64,000 nt of DNA from Lysinibacter sp. HNR (GCF_029760935.1 NZ_CP121684.1:124001-188000); one strand, 5' to 3'; numbered from the stretch's first letter, positions 36,542-46,040 are shown. The notes: a model not told the origin generated them from the letters alone. Numbers and translations are program-made.

Positions 36542-36689
36542 TCAGCGTTCAGAGGCCCTGTTGCGTGAGATGCTCCTCGTGATTGCCGCCAACCCCTCGC
36601 TCTTGGGATTCATCCCAACACGCTGCGCTATCGGATTCGGTGTGCTCAATTGGTGAGTGGTCTGAACCTGGGGGACTCGGTAACGCGTA
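36542..36689 (+). pseudogene. Relic of the 3' end of the pucR gene
   Basis: This stretch is nearly identical in blocks to 34311-34580 inside the PucR gene, with an internal deletion of about 120 bases. It keeps CAGCGTTCAGAGGCCCTG, CGTGATTGCCGCCAACCC, AACACGCTGCGCTATCGGAT and CTGGGGGACTCGGTAACGCG. It cannot encode a functional protein. It marks the left end of a tandem duplication unit that ran from the pucR end into the RCC1 gene. Confidence 0.85.
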
Positions 36690-36803
36690 TTTTCCCACTT
36701 TTAGGTTTTTGTCTCTTGAAACCTGCTGCTAAACACTGTTTATCAAGGTTTTGTAATAGCATGGTAAATTTTGTTATTTATTTCAACGGTGGGGGTTGAT
36801 GAT

Positions 36804-37313
36804 GTGCGTAAACGCGTGCGTTTAACGGCGATCAGTGCTGTTATTGGTGTTGGGGTCAGTCCCATCAGCTTCAGATAGGAATCAATGGGAATCAGACTGT
36901 TGTTTATTCGCTTCCTCGGCACGTGTCGGGGCTTCCTGCTGGAGAGATTACGAACCTGAGTGTTTCGGACCGGGCGCACACTCGTATGTTGTGACGAAGG
37001 ATCAGGGTAGCTATTGCTGGGGAGTAAACGGCTCCGGCCAATTAGGCTTGAGTAATGCTGCGACAGCGTTAATGGCTGCTTTGGTTCCAATTCCCGCCGG
37101 TAGACGAGTTGTTTCAGTGTCAGCAAATGGATACTGCGACCCTAGCGTCCTCACTTTTTCAACTTGCTGGAAATCGATGCTGGGTGTTTTCCGACGGCAC
37201 CGCCGGGTGTGCTGGTTCTTGGCACGGTGTATTTCTACCGGCTTTCATATTCGATTGGCGATTGACAGAGTTCGCTATCGGAGGTCTTCCGGCTGCGGAC
37301 CGCAACTCAGTAG
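36804..37313 (+). pseudogene. Decayed RCC1-repeat gene (second copy)
   Basis: It begins with a GTG and the same first ten codons as copy 1 (RKRVRLTAISAVIG), stops early after about 24 codons, and then keeps only pieces. One is an RCC1 unit (GSYCWGVNGSGQLGLSNAATALMAAL), another is RCWVFSDGTAGCA in a different frame. It ends with a C-terminal module (FYRLSYSIGD) closing in a stop at 37313. More than half of the gene has been lost. The upstream promoter region is also a copy of that before 34732. Confidence 0.8.
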
Positions 37314-37335
37314 CCACTCCGCTATCCGTCTTTTG

Positions 37336-37376
37336 GGGCGGGTGTCGCAAGCCAGGGGCACCCGCCCTACACCTTT
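37336..37376 (+). terminator. Rho-independent-type terminator
   Basis: GGGCGGGTG and CACCCGCCC form a 9-bp stem with a 14-base loop, followed by TACACCTTTTT. It follows the decayed RCC1 copy and insulates copy 2. Confidence 0.6.
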
Positions 37377-37571
37377 TTAAACTCGCATAAGTTCGCGGCA
37401 TCCCCGTTCTCTCGAGAGTGAGGAGATGTTCATTTTGCCTTGGGTGAAATCCTCTTTCGCTCGGGTGAAAACCTCCTTTCACCCCGGTTGAGTAGGGTCT
37501 TTCCCAGCTTAGGTGCATTAGCATAAAGTTGCGCGACATTGTTTTGTAGTTAATTCTGGGGGTTAATATTC

Positions 37572-39344
37572 GTGCATAAAAATATTCAAGTTGCGGTTAA
37601 GGTCGCTTTTAGTGTTGCAATTGTTGGAGCTCTAGTTCTTGTGGGAACTGTGCCTGCGGGAGCCCTATGGTCAATGAGGGGAGAGGCGTCAGCCACGGTG
37701 CAGACTGACCGGCTGCACGCCCCTCCCCCGGGAAAAGTAGTGGAGAACTCGGGCGAATCGCTCGTCTTTAACGTGGAAAACGGTGGGCAGCAGAGTGAAA
37801 CGCTGCCCACCGTGTATGCGTTAGAACGTGCAACCACCGAAGATTTTACGGACTCTGCGTTGATTTATCAGGGGGAATCAACGCAGATTACAGATACCGG
37901 TAGCTCTCATTCGGACTCTCTGTGGGATGTCCAGTACACCGATATAGCCGTGGGCAGTGCCGCCTCGTGCGGCATCGGCGGTTTCGGAGGAGGAGTGTGG
38001 TGCTGGGGAGACAATAGCCTGGGGCAGTTGGGTCAGGGTCATACCACAGGGTTTTCCGCTACTCCGTTGAGGGTGCAAACCTCTGCTGACAACCCTCTGT
38101 CTGATCTTCCAGAAGGCTCGAATATGAACTTCAGGATAAGTTCGGGAGCTGACATGATGTGCGCTTACAGCTCGAGGGATATGTGGTGCTGGGGTGCGGC
38201 GGTCGGAGTTCAATTTGGGATTCCGGATGACACCTCAACCGTTGTGAGAAGCCTCCCGCAGAGAATCGAGGGACTACCCCTCAGTGAGAACGTTAGTATT
38301 AGTGCGGTCAGTGTGGGAGGCGCTCATATCTGTGTGTTGATGTCGGCTAATGTCGGACTGTATTGTTTTGGACGCGGTGACAATGGCAGGCTTGGAACCG
38401 GTAACCAGAGGCACCAGAGCGTTCCGCAGAGGGTTGTTCAGGGTGGAGCCTCACAACTCCCCGCAAACGTTCGAGTATCTGAGGTCGTGGCCGGGGCCGA
38501 TTTAACGTGTGTTATTCCTGAGTCCAGAATGGCTGTTTACTGCGCGGGTCAGAACCGCGACGGTGGTTTGGGAAACGGTACGACAACAGACTCGGCCTAC
38601 ATGAGGGGGATAGAGGTGGCTGGCAGCGATCTTGGGTCTGTGGCCGGCAGTGTAAGCTTTAGGCATGTCATGACCGGTTCCACCGGGGCGGACAGGGACG
38701 GATTTAGGGGTTCCGTGTGTGTTCTTGTGGACCGGGAAGGAGCGTTCTGCTGGGGATCGGGGGCGCACGGGGCTCTGGGTACTGGAAACACACGATCATC
38801 GCCGTTAGCGCAGCGAGTGCTTGGTCTTCCGCGTGGAGAGTGGAGTTGGCCTGGCAGGGGAAGCACTCTCAGCTCCTGTGCCAGAAACGCTTCCGCACTA
38901 TACTGCTGGGGTGCAAACGGAAGTGGTCAATTGGGCGTGGGGCATGCGGCGGCAGCGCTTACCGCGGTTATGGTTCCGATCCCCGCAGGACAAATTGTTT
39001 TTCAGGAGTCATCAAGCGGCGGTTCTGATCCGGATGCGGTGATTCAAGGTTTAGGAACGCGGTGCTGGCGCTTTAGCGACGGCACTCTGGGATGCGTCGG
39101 GCGTGGTACAAACGGTGCTTTGGGTGAGGGGGACGAGGGGCGTTTGGGCAGCGTTAACAGCACTATTGGTCAGGTGATTACGCCGCGTTTACCGGTGTGT
39201 GCCGCGGGTGCTGTAGCGTGGGGAGAGAGGTGCGTGTTGGTGCCGGGCAGGGTTTATTTTTATCGTCTCTCGTACACTATCGGTGAATGGCAGAGCCCGC
39301 TGTCTCGGGTTTTTCGAGTGGAAACCGTGACTCCTCGGGCTTAG
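37572..39344 (+). CDS. Secreted RCC1-repeat protein, copy 2
   Basis: A 590-residue exported protein homologous end to end with copy 1. The signal peptide (MHKNIQVAVKVAFSVAIVGA, cleavage after AGA near residue 34) differs, but the mature start ALWS and the TVQTDRL.APP block match. Repeats include SCGIGGFGGGVWCWGDNSLG, MMCAYSSRDMWCWGA and SCARNASALYCWGANGSGQL. The C-terminal module (VYFYRLSYTIGEWQSPLSRVF) is conserved. The GTG start has GGGGG nine bases upstream, like copy 1. The cysteine pairs suggest an extracellular, disulfide-bonded propeller. The role is unknown. Confidence 0.85.
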   Translation: MHKNIQVAVKVAFSVAIVGALVLVGTVPAGALWSMRGEASATVQTDRLHAPPPGKVVENSGESLVFNVENGGQQSETLPTVYALERATTEDFTDSALIYQGESTQITDTGSSHSDSLWDVQYTDIAVGSAASCGIGGFGGGVWCWGDNSLGQLGQGHTTGFSATPLRVQTSADNPLSDLPEGSNMNFRISSGADMMCAYSSRDMWCWGAAVGVQFGIPDDTSTVVRSLPQRIEGLPLSENVSISAVSVGGAHICVLMSANVGLYCFGRGDNGRLGTGNQRHQSVPQRVVQGGASQLPANVRVSEVVAGADLTCVIPESRMAVYCAGQNRDGGLGNGTTTDSAYMRGIEVAGSDLGSVAGSVSFRHVMTGSTGADRDGFRGSVCVLVDREGAFCWGSGAHGALGTGNTRSSPLAQRVLGLPRGEWSWPGRGSTLSSCARNASALYCWGANGSGQLGVGHAAAALTAVMVPIPAGQIVFQESSSGGSDPDAVIQGLGTRCWRFSDGTLGCVGRGTNGALGEGDEGRLGSVNSTIGQVITPRLPVCAAGAVAWGERCVLVPGRVYFYRLSYTIGEWQSPLSRVFRVETVTPRA

Positions 39345-39383
39345 CGCGGTACCACAGCCGAGTGTGACATACTCAGACTTGAT

Positions 39384-39414
39384 TGGTGGGGTGCTCGTTT
39401 TGAGCGCCCCACCA
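39384..39414. terminator. Bidirectional hairpin
   Basis: TGGTGGGGTGCTC and GAGCGCCCCACCA form a 13-bp stem with one G-U pair and a five-base loop (GTTTT), between the convergent RCC1 copy 2 and the GH92 gene. Confidence 0.7.
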
Positions 39415-39466
39415 CATTAATTGTTAGAGACTATGCCAGTGGGTGGTTGCGTTATGTAATTGCCCT

Positions 39467-42400
39467 TTATTGGTGATTTTTCCTGGGGAAACGTCTGCTT
39501 CTTTGATTCAGGAGGAACCCTCCCGTGAGAGCCAGGAGCAGAGCGGCAATACCCAGCAGGCCCAGATCGGGTGTTCCCGTTTGGGGGAGGGCTTTGTCAC
39601 TATCGGGTGCAGCTTTGGGGGCCTCCGTGCGGGGAAGGGGTGAGGTGCCGCCGGAGGGATGCACAAAAACGCTGACGCTGGCCCTGGCCGGTTCCATCAG
39701 GTTGGGGGCAAAAGCGGGGGTGCTGCGGGTGCTGCGTACCGTGACGGTGGCGGTTATTGCTCCTTCGTCTGCAAAGGAGTGTGTGGTGAAGACCGACCAC
39801 CCGTGCTCTGTCCTGACGATGGTGGCGGGGGAGGAGTGCTGCGCGACGGTCTGGGCTGAGTGCTGCGCAGCCGTTTGGATACCCGCTTCTACTTGATTAT
39901 CGGGTGAGATGCTCGTCCACTCCACGGTGGCGTGGAGGTCACCCACGTCTGCGCCGTTTGTGATCACGGATGCCAACTCAAGAACGGCTTCTTCACCCGC
40001 AACCGCGGTGAGGTTGGTGTTTGGGGTAACGATTGCCTCCGCGTATTCGGGGCTGACAACATCCGGCACTCGGTCAGCCTCTGCCGTGCCCCAGGTGAGA
40101 TGCGCGGGCGAGGTGCTGAGCGTAAAGTCGAGGCTGCCGCCGTTTTGAAGGTGGCTTACGTCGACCCAATTGGCGGTGTGGGGCGAACCGTTAATGCTGA
40201 GCGCCGATACGTAGTCGGGTAGGTTGGCTCGGGCGCCGGGGGCGGTTATCGTGAGGATTTCTCCGCTGTCGAATCTGACGGTAGCCGCCGAGACCTTGGG
40301 CGCATTGAGGGCGAGGATTCCTGAGCCGGGAACAACCGGCTGAAATCCGAGCGAGGCCATCACGTACCACGAAGCCAGTGTGCCCAGGTCGTCGTTACCC
40401 ACACCGCCACCGGGGGTGTTGGGGTAGCGATTGAGGTTGGCCGCGAGAACATCACTGGTTTTAGTGGGCTGCCCGATGTAGTTGTAGAGCCACGGGTTGC
40501 CGATGGTGGGCTCGTTGCCGGGGTTGTAGCCGATGCTGGTGTAGTACGAACTGCCACCGGGTGCCCAGGAGGAAGGTGAGATGCCCGGGCTTTGGGTAAG
40601 GGCATCAGTGTTGAAATAGTAATCGAGACGCTCGGAAAACCGATCTGCCCCGCCCATCTTGTCAATCAAGCCGCCCACGTCTTGCGGGGTCATCCACTGG
40701 TATTGCCACTGGGTTCCTTCGTGAAAGCCGGAGGTTTTCACGTCTGCTTTTTCTGCGACCGGCACAAATTGGTGATCGGGGGTAACCGCGTTAACAATGC
40801 CCGTAAAACCACCGCTGAGTGCAACATCGGGGTTCCACAGGTTGCGCCAGTTTTTGCCCCTTTCACGGAACTCGGCGGCGGTTTCTGTCAGACCCAGCCG
40901 CTCCGCCGCGGCTCCCACGCTGGCGTCGCTGAGCGCAAACTCCATGGTGGATGATCCGCCGTGGCGGTACTCCTCATACTGCTGGCCCAGGCCCGGCACA
41001 AGTTCGGAGTGGAACGGGATGTGGCCGTGTTCGTTGTAGAACTCCGCGCTCTGGCGACCCACGGAGGCTACACCCGCGGGTGGGGCGGTGGTGGCATTTT
41101 CGATGAGATAGTCCCAAAGCTCATCGGCGATGTCATCGGGAACCGTGCCGAGCGCAAAGTTCTCTGCTATCCAGGGGGTGACGGGATCGCCCGCCATGAT
41201 GTTGGTTTCGAGGCTGCCGAGCGACCAGCGGGGAAGCCATCCGCCCTCGATGCGGGTGTGGAACATCGAGCGAACGATGTCCTTGGCCGTGTCGGCGGCA
41301 AGGAGGGCGTGTAGTGTGGCCTGTGAGCGGTAAGTGTCCCACAGGGAGAACGTCTGGTAGTAGGTCCAATCGTCGGCAACGTGGGTATTGAGATCCATGC
41401 CTCGATAGAAGCCGTCAACATCGCTTCCGATGGTGGGGGAGAGGAAGCTCTTGTAGAGCTGCGTGTAGAAGATCTTGCGCTGGCTGTCGTTTTGGGTGGT
41501 GACGTCAATCTTGCCCAGGCGGTCGTTCCAGGCATCTACTGCCTGGTTTACGGTGTCGTCAAAGCTCAGCGTGTTGCCGTTCTGGACTGTTTCGGCCAGG
41601 CGGTTGGCGCGGGCACCGTCAACGCTCACAAAGGAAACGCCCACCCGAACCTCAACGTCCTGATCATCATAGGTGTCAAACGTGGCGGCCGCGCCGTTGT
41701 GGCCGGAGGCTACCGTGCTCGAGGGGAGGCTCGTGAGCGCGGCGTCTTCGCCCCAAACCCAGGTGGTTCGTGCGGGGCGATCAAATTGCGCGCTGAAAAA
41801 ATAGGGTGCCTTCTCGCCACCGCTGCCGCAGAATCCTCCGTTGTAGACCCACCCCTCAAGGGTACTGTCGTCTACCCAGGTGATGGAGCTCTCACCCGCG
41901 CTGCGCAGGGTTTGCCCCACGTTAAAAGAAATGTGACCGACGGTGTTTGTGAGGAACGTGTAGCGGTGCACACCCACCCGTTCGGTTGCGGTGAGGTCTA
42001 CCTGAACATTGTTGTCGAGCTTCACCGAATACTGTCCGGCGGAGGCGCGTTCTGTGTACGGTGTGATTCCGGTGAAGACGCGGCTGCTGGTGGGAGCATC
42101 GGTGGTGCTGGGTGAGACGAGGACCTCGCCCGCTGCCGGGCATCCAGCGCTATTGATGTGCCTGTGACTAAAGCCCCACACCCGGCCCGCGTTATTGCTG
42201 TAGGAGGTGTTGGCAAAGGTGCTGCTGTTGTCGGGGCTGAGCTGCACCATGCCAAAGGGAACCGTGGCTCCCGGGTAGGCGTTGCCCTCGCTCTCGGTGC
42301 CCACAAAGGGGTTGACCAGGGCGGCCAGGTTTTCGGAGGCTGCCGGGGTTGCCGGGGCCGCCGGTGTCGTCGGGGTTGCGGCGGCGGGGGTGGTGCCCCC

Positions 42401-42589
42401 GGCGATTCCGCCCAGGCCCCCTATAAGAAGGGAGAGCGCGGCTGTGAACGCGAGTGGTTTGAAACGGCGGGAGGTGTTGGGTCGGGCAGTGGCGGGTTGA
42501 GAAGTAATCGGTTGGGCGGTACCTGGCCGGACGGAGGGGGTTGAGCCAGTGTGAAGGGCGTGGTGCTGAGAGATCTGTGGGGGAATCAT
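39467..42589 (-). CDS. LPxTG-anchored GH92 alpha-mannosidase
   Basis: A 1040-residue surface enzyme. A signal/TM segment lies near residue 50 (FKPLAFTAALSLLIGG) and a Pro/Ala/Thr linker follows. The GH92 exo-alpha-mannosidase body spans about residues 90-800, with VNPFVGTESEGNAYPGATVP at its start, QYQWMTPQDVGGL and the C-terminal family signature GNEPTIGNPWLYNY plus GGGVGNDDLGTLASWYV carrying the acidic pair. The end has LPQTGTPDLG, a hydrophobic helix and a basic tail, so a sortase should anchor it to the wall. GH92 enzymes trim mannose from N-glycans or fungal mannans. The start is tentative: AGGAGA lies 12-13 bases upstream. Confidence 0.9.
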   Translation of the reverse strand: MIPPQISQHHALHTGSTPSVRPGTAQPITSQPATARPNTSRRFKPLAFTAALSLLIGGLGGIAGGTTPAAATPTTPAAPATPAASENLAALVNPFVGTESEGNAYPGATVPFGMVQLSPDNSSTFANTSYSNNAGRVWGFSHRHINSAGCPAAGEVLVSPSTTDAPTSSRVFTGITPYTERASAGQYSVKLDNNVQVDLTATERVGVHRYTFLTNTVGHISFNVGQTLRSAGESSITWVDDSTLEGWVYNGGFCGSGGEKAPYFFSAQFDRPARTTWVWGEDAALTSLPSSTVASGHNGAAATFDTYDDQDVEVRVGVSFVSVDGARANRLAETVQNGNTLSFDDTVNQAVDAWNDRLGKIDVTTQNDSQRKIFYTQLYKSFLSPTIGSDVDGFYRGMDLNTHVADDWTYYQTFSLWDTYRSQATLHALLAADTAKDIVRSMFHTRIEGGWLPRWSLGSLETNIMAGDPVTPWIAENFALGTVPDDIADELWDYLIENATTAPPAGVASVGRQSAEFYNEHGHIPFHSELVPGLGQQYEEYRHGGSSTMEFALSDASVGAAAERLGLTETAAEFRERGKNWRNLWNPDVALSGGFTGIVNAVTPDHQFVPVAEKADVKTSGFHEGTQWQYQWMTPQDVGGLIDKMGGADRFSERLDYYFNTDALTQSPGISPSSWAPGGSSYYTSIGYNPGNEPTIGNPWLYNYIGQPTKTSDVLAANLNRYPNTPGGGVGNDDLGTLASWYVMASLGFQPVVPGSGILALNAPKVSAATVRFDSGEILTITAPGARANLPDYVSALSINGSPHTANWVDVSHLQNGGSLDFTLSTSPAHLTWGTAEADRVPDVVSPEYAEAIVTPNTNLTAVAGEEAVLELASVITNGADVGDLHATVEWTSISPDNQVEAGIQTAAQHSAQTVAQHSSPATIVRTEHGWSVFTTHSFADEGAITATVTVRSTRSTPAFAPNLMEPARASVSVFVHPSGGTSPLPRTEAPKAAPDSDKALPQTGTPDLGLLGIAALLLALTGGFLLNQRSRRFPRKNHQ

Positions 42590-42839
42590 AAACCGGATAC
42601 GTCTCCTATGACAGGTGTGTACGAATTTTTTGTACAGATGTTTTCGAATATCATCCCACTGAGCACCGATATTGTCTAATTCTCTTGTGGATGGTTTCGG
42701 AGTGGCACCGTGTATTCTGCCAGGGAAATTCGTTAGATTTAACATGTTTAGGCGCTGTTGTGAAGTGTCAAGATGCTCCTAACTCTCGATTCGGGGCGTT
42801 CCAAAACCCTTTTAGCCTGAGACGGAGAGAAGGCCGCGT

Positions 42840-43721
42840 ATGACTTTTCTTACGAGTTCTGCCGTGTGCATTTGTGAGGGCGAGACAGCGCTGTCCCAAC
42901 GCTATGGCCGCTGGCACATACCCGAGGCCCCGGTGGCCTGGGCCTCGGTGAGCAAGCTCCTCACCGGTGCGACCGCTCGGGTACTTATAGATCAGGGTGT
43001 AGTGGACGACGACACTCCGATTTGTGACCTCCTGGGCGTGGCTGCGGGGTCTATCACCGTGAGGGAATTGATTGAGCACCGCTCAAAGCTCGCTCGAGTC
43101 CTCCCGGAACAAGAAAAAGACTTCACGGCACCGTACTCGGGATGGACAGCGGACAGCTTTGATCAACGAGTGATTTCCCGGCTAGACAGCCTTATCGGGC
43201 TGGAGCCTGGTTATTCAAACCTGGGGTACGCCGTGCTCGCTCGGATCATTGAGCGGGTCACTGAACTCCCCATCCTCGAGGCGGTTCGGCAGCTTGTTTC
43301 TATACCGAGCGGGCTGGAAAGGGATAGCCTGACGAACGCTGATAATTCCTCCCCCATTGCCAGAGCATATTCACTTCGAGGGACCCCCGTGAACGGCTGG
43401 GAGGTGAGCGGTCCCTGGATTGGTGCAGGTGGCTTTGCGATGACGCCGCTAGATATGGCAACGTTTATCAGCCGGAGCATAGCCCCGGGAGGTGTGCTTG
43501 ATCCTCGGCGGGAACCTCATTCGTGGGAGGGTATCGTGCCACTGTATGCGCACGATGGCGCGTTACGTCAAAGTGGTTCTCTTGTCGTTATTAACCCGGA
43601 CACGGGTCGAGTTGCTGTGGCCCACTCTCTCGGGGGCGTCCCCGGTGCGGGCGATCATCTTGCGGAATCTGCAATGAAAAAGGTTATGCGGGCTGTGCGC
43701 CGGGAAAACAACAATGAGTAG
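42840..43721 (+). CDS. Serine beta-lactamase-fold hydrolase
   Basis: A 293-residue protein of the class-C beta-lactamase/esterase superfamily without a signal peptide. The SxxK motif is ASVSKLLTG (Ser near residue 38), the second motif YSN lies in PGYSNLGYAVLARI (about residue 123), and AHDGALRQSGS may be the third. Cytoplasmic members include esterases and D-amino-acid peptidases, so antibiotic resistance should not be assumed. It is divergent from GH92 and overlaps the next gene by eight bases. Confidence 0.82.
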   Translation: MTFLTSSAVCICEGETALSQRYGRWHIPEAPVAWASVSKLLTGATARVLIDQGVVDDDTPICDLLGVAAGSITVRELIEHRSKLARVLPEQEKDFTAPYSGWTADSFDQRVISRLDSLIGLEPGYSNLGYAVLARIIERVTELPILEAVRQLVSIPSGLERDSLTNADNSSPIARAYSLRGTPVNGWEVSGPWIGAGGFAMTPLDMATFISRSIAPGGVLDPRREPHSWEGIVPLYAHDGALRQSGSLVVINPDTGRVAVAHSLGGVPGAGDHLAESAMKKVMRAVRRENNNE

Positions 43722-44193
43722 ACGTTTTGCTTACGCCCTGGTGCATGAGGGTGTCCTGGTTCTTGGTGACCCCGACCCGCGGGGGAATCATCTGCGCCTC
43801 ACCCCCTCAGGGATCTCTTTCTATACGAGCGCCGACCCCGACAGGGCTACTGTTCTACCGTGGGAGAGTATCCGTTCCATAACGGCGATGCCGCCACTCG
43901 CCCGCTTTCGCCCACCGGCGTGGATTTCGCTTGCTGCGGCTGCCGTTTCTGCGAGCATTGGTTTTGATTGGGTGCCGCGCGTTGCAGACATAGAGTTTCG
44001 GGTTGTTTTACGTGAGACTGCAGAGGATCACACCCGAGTGTGCAGCGGCTTTATTACCCGGGGGTATCGTCGGTCTCACTGCGATGCCATTCAGACGGCA
44101 TTGCGTCTCTTGATAAAAGATGAACGTGCCCGGGCTCTCCTGGCCGACCCTGAACGGTTCCTCGCTAATATTGCACGGATAGCGGGGGAGTAG
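43714..44193 (+). CDS. Unknown protein with one hydrophobic segment
   Basis: A 159-residue protein I do not recognise. The first half is beta-rich (EGVLVLGDPDPRGNHLRLTP, then ISFYT and VLPWESIRSITAMP). One moderately hydrophobic stretch follows (WISLAAAAVSASIGF), then a more polar half ending in a helix (RARALLADPERFLANIARI). The order resembles small PH-like membrane-associated proteins of actinobacteria, but the resemblance is weak. The ATG overlaps the preceding stop by eight bases, so it is coupled to the beta-lactamase-fold gene. Confidence 0.65.
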   Translation: MSRRFAYALVHEGVLVLGDPDPRGNHLRLTPSGISFYTSADPDRATVLPWESIRSITAMPPLARFRPPAWISLAAAAVSASIGFDWVPRVADIEFRVVLRETAEDHTRVCSGFITRGYRRSHCDAIQTALRLLIKDERARALLADPERFLANIARIAGE

Positions 44194-44204
44194 GGACACA
44201 CGCA

Positions 44205-44363
44205 ATGGATGAGGAAGATGTTCTGGCTTCTTATCAAAAAATGATGACAACCCGGTGTCGTAATTATCTTGTATGCATGTCTTGCGGTAAAGGCTCGCAG
44301 AGTAGAGATTCACCTAGTGATTGGATAACAAGCACGATAGTTCACGAGTTTGGGTTGCTATAA
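44205..44363 (+). CDS. Possible small protein of 52 residues
   Basis: An ATG 12 bases after the preceding stop opens a 52-codon frame (MDEEDVLASYQKMMTTRCRN...). GGGGGAG stands 15 bases upstream, which is far. The acidic start, three cysteines and coupling to the operon are the only support. It may be chance. Confidence 0.25.
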   Translation: MDEEDVLASYQKMMTTRCRNYLVCMSCGKGSQSRDSPSDWITSTIVHEFGLL

Positions 44364-44673
44364 ACGGATCGCCTTTCACCCACTTGTTAGGATTCTGGTA
44401 GGACAATTAAGAAACAAAGGTGTTGGGCATGTCGCGAGAAAAGTGGGGTTATCCACTTCGTGATCTATTTCTTCTCAGCGGTACTTAGTGATGCGGGTTT
44501 TCCCCTGGGTGCGGCCCTGATTGCTGGTTCGTTTGTGATTCGAGCCCTGTTTCAAACCGAGTGAGTTGTCCATGCTTCCGGGGTGTGTTGGTCTCTCACT
44601 AATTGATGAGCGGCTCGTGATCGCGGGCAGACCTGTTATCGTCGCCCATCATTGTTTGATGGATCGTTGCCGC
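44364..44673. other. Intergenic region with a possible membrane-gene remnant
   Basis: A plus-strand frame at about 44446-44563 encodes a hydrophobic stretch (VIHFVIYFFSAVLSDAGFP, then LGAALIAGSFVIRAL) and ends in a stop. It has no start codon with a ribosome site and a stop lies not far upstream. It looks like the end of a lost membrane-protein gene. The rest holds nothing I recognise. Confidence 0.3.
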
Positions 44674-45957
44674 CTAACTCAAAGATGCGTAGAGGGCCAC
44701 CAGGCGCTCACCCACCAGGCTCCAGTCGAAGCCTTCGGCGCGATGGCGTGCCGCGACACCCAGCGTGTGGAGGCGCTGTGGGTCGCGCAGTAGCGGCTCG
44801 ATTGCTGCGGCCCACACGTGCGGGTCTCGTCCGGTGAGGAGTAGGCCGGTTGTGCCGTGGACAACCGCCTCGCGGAGTCCGCCGGTGTCGGCGGCAATAA
44901 CGGGAACACCGCTTGCCGCGGCCTCAAGTGCAACCAGGCCAAACGTTTCGGAGTAGGAGGGAACCATCACAAGCTTAGCCTCCCGTAACCAGGTGGCGAG
45001 CCGGTCTCGGGTTTGTGCGCCGATGAAGGTAATGTTGAGCCCCCCGCCCGCTTTTTGTGCGTCTTCGCGGAGCTGATCGCGGTAACCGGCGAAGTCGATG
45101 GAGTCTTCCCCCGCCACGATGAGTCGCGGGCGGATATCGGACGGTATGAGGGCGAGGGTCTCAACCGCCAGATCGATTCCCTTGAGGGGCTGGAGCCGGG
45201 CTGCGATAAACACGTATCCCGGATCGTTTGGTGCGGGCTTCGGTGGCTGAGATTCGTTGACGAAGGTGTTGTTTACGGATGCGCCGAGCGCTGCGGTTGA
45301 GACCGACGCTGTGACTGACGTTCCGGCTGAGACCGATGCTGTGGCAGCCACCGACGTGAGCGGCGTAAAGAGTGCATTGTCCACGCCGGGGGCAAGAACG
45401 GTGACGCGCTCGGGGTCGGCACCGCAGCGTTCGATGGCGGTTTGGGCTTCCGCCTCGCTAATGGCGATGATCCGGGTGGCTTCGCGGGCGAGCCGGGCCT
45501 CGGCCGCGACCCGCAGATGATCCTCCGGGGGTTCTCCGTGATCAAGCGGGGCACCCGGCAGGGCGGCGATGGAGTGGTAGCTCATGAGCACGGGCACGTT
45601 CCACTCCCGGCCCAGGGGAAGCGCCGCAATTCCCGACATCCAGTGGTGCGCGTGAATCAGGTCGAAGGGCGCAAGCTCGCGCATCGAGACCTCAAAATCG
45701 GAGGTGAGAACCCCCTGGGCGCTCTTGGAAAGCTCCTCGATTGGCCCGGCAACCAGGGTGCGCAGCGTGAGGCCCGGTCGTAGGAGTACGCTGTCCGGGG
45801 CGTTCGGGTCGATCTTTCTGGTGAGAACCTCCACCTCGTGCCCCAGGTCGGCCAGCGCCTCCGCGTGGTGCCTCACCACAACGTTCATGCCCCCCGCGTC
45901 GCCCCAGCCGGGAGCGTCAAACGGGTTCGTATGCAGTGATACGAGTGCGATACGCAT
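44674..45957 (-). CDS. GT4 glycosyltransferase (MshA-like)
   Basis: A 427-residue GT-B glycosyltransferase. The N-terminal segment GDAGGMNVVVRHHAEALADLGHEVEVLTRK is the pattern seen in D-inositol-3-phosphate glycosyltransferase (MshA, first step of mycothiol synthesis). The C-terminal domain has the donor-site motif YSETFGLVALEAAASGVPVI. Between the domains there is an unusual insertion of about 45 residues, low-complexity in Ala, Val, Ser and Thr (about 205-250), which typical MshA lacks. A different sugar transferase is therefore possible. RBS GAGGAGA lies upstream of the ATG. Confidence 0.78.
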   Translation of the reverse strand: MRIALVSLHTNPFDAPGWGDAGGMNVVVRHHAEALADLGHEVEVLTRKIDPNAPDSVLLRPGLTLRTLVAGPIEELSKSAQGVLTSDFEVSMRELAPFDLIHAHHWMSGIAALPLGREWNVPVLMSYHSIAALPGAPLDHGEPPEDHLRVAAEARLAREATRIIAISEAEAQTAIERCGADPERVTVLAPGVDNALFTPLTSVAATASVSAGTSVTASVSTAALGASVNNTFVNESQPPKPAPNDPGYVFIAARLQPLKGIDLAVETLALIPSDIRPRLIVAGEDSIDFAGYRDQLREDAQKAGGGLNITFIGAQTRDRLATWLREAKLVMVPSYSETFGLVALEAAASGVPVIAADTGGLREAVVHGTTGLLLTGRDPHVWAAAIEPLLRDPQRLHTLGVAARHRAEGFDWSLVGERLVALYASLS

Positions 45958-46040
45958 GCGTGTTTCTCCTCAGGGGGAGGTAGTCCCTAGTTTCAAATAC
46001 GAGACTAGCCTACCCCTATCGGGGCCGTTGAACCTCCGGT

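Noticed and set aside
44566-44793. 75-codon plus-strand frame overlapping the end of the glycosyltransferase gene
   Set aside because: Most of it is antisense to the GT4 gene and it has no supporting start signal.
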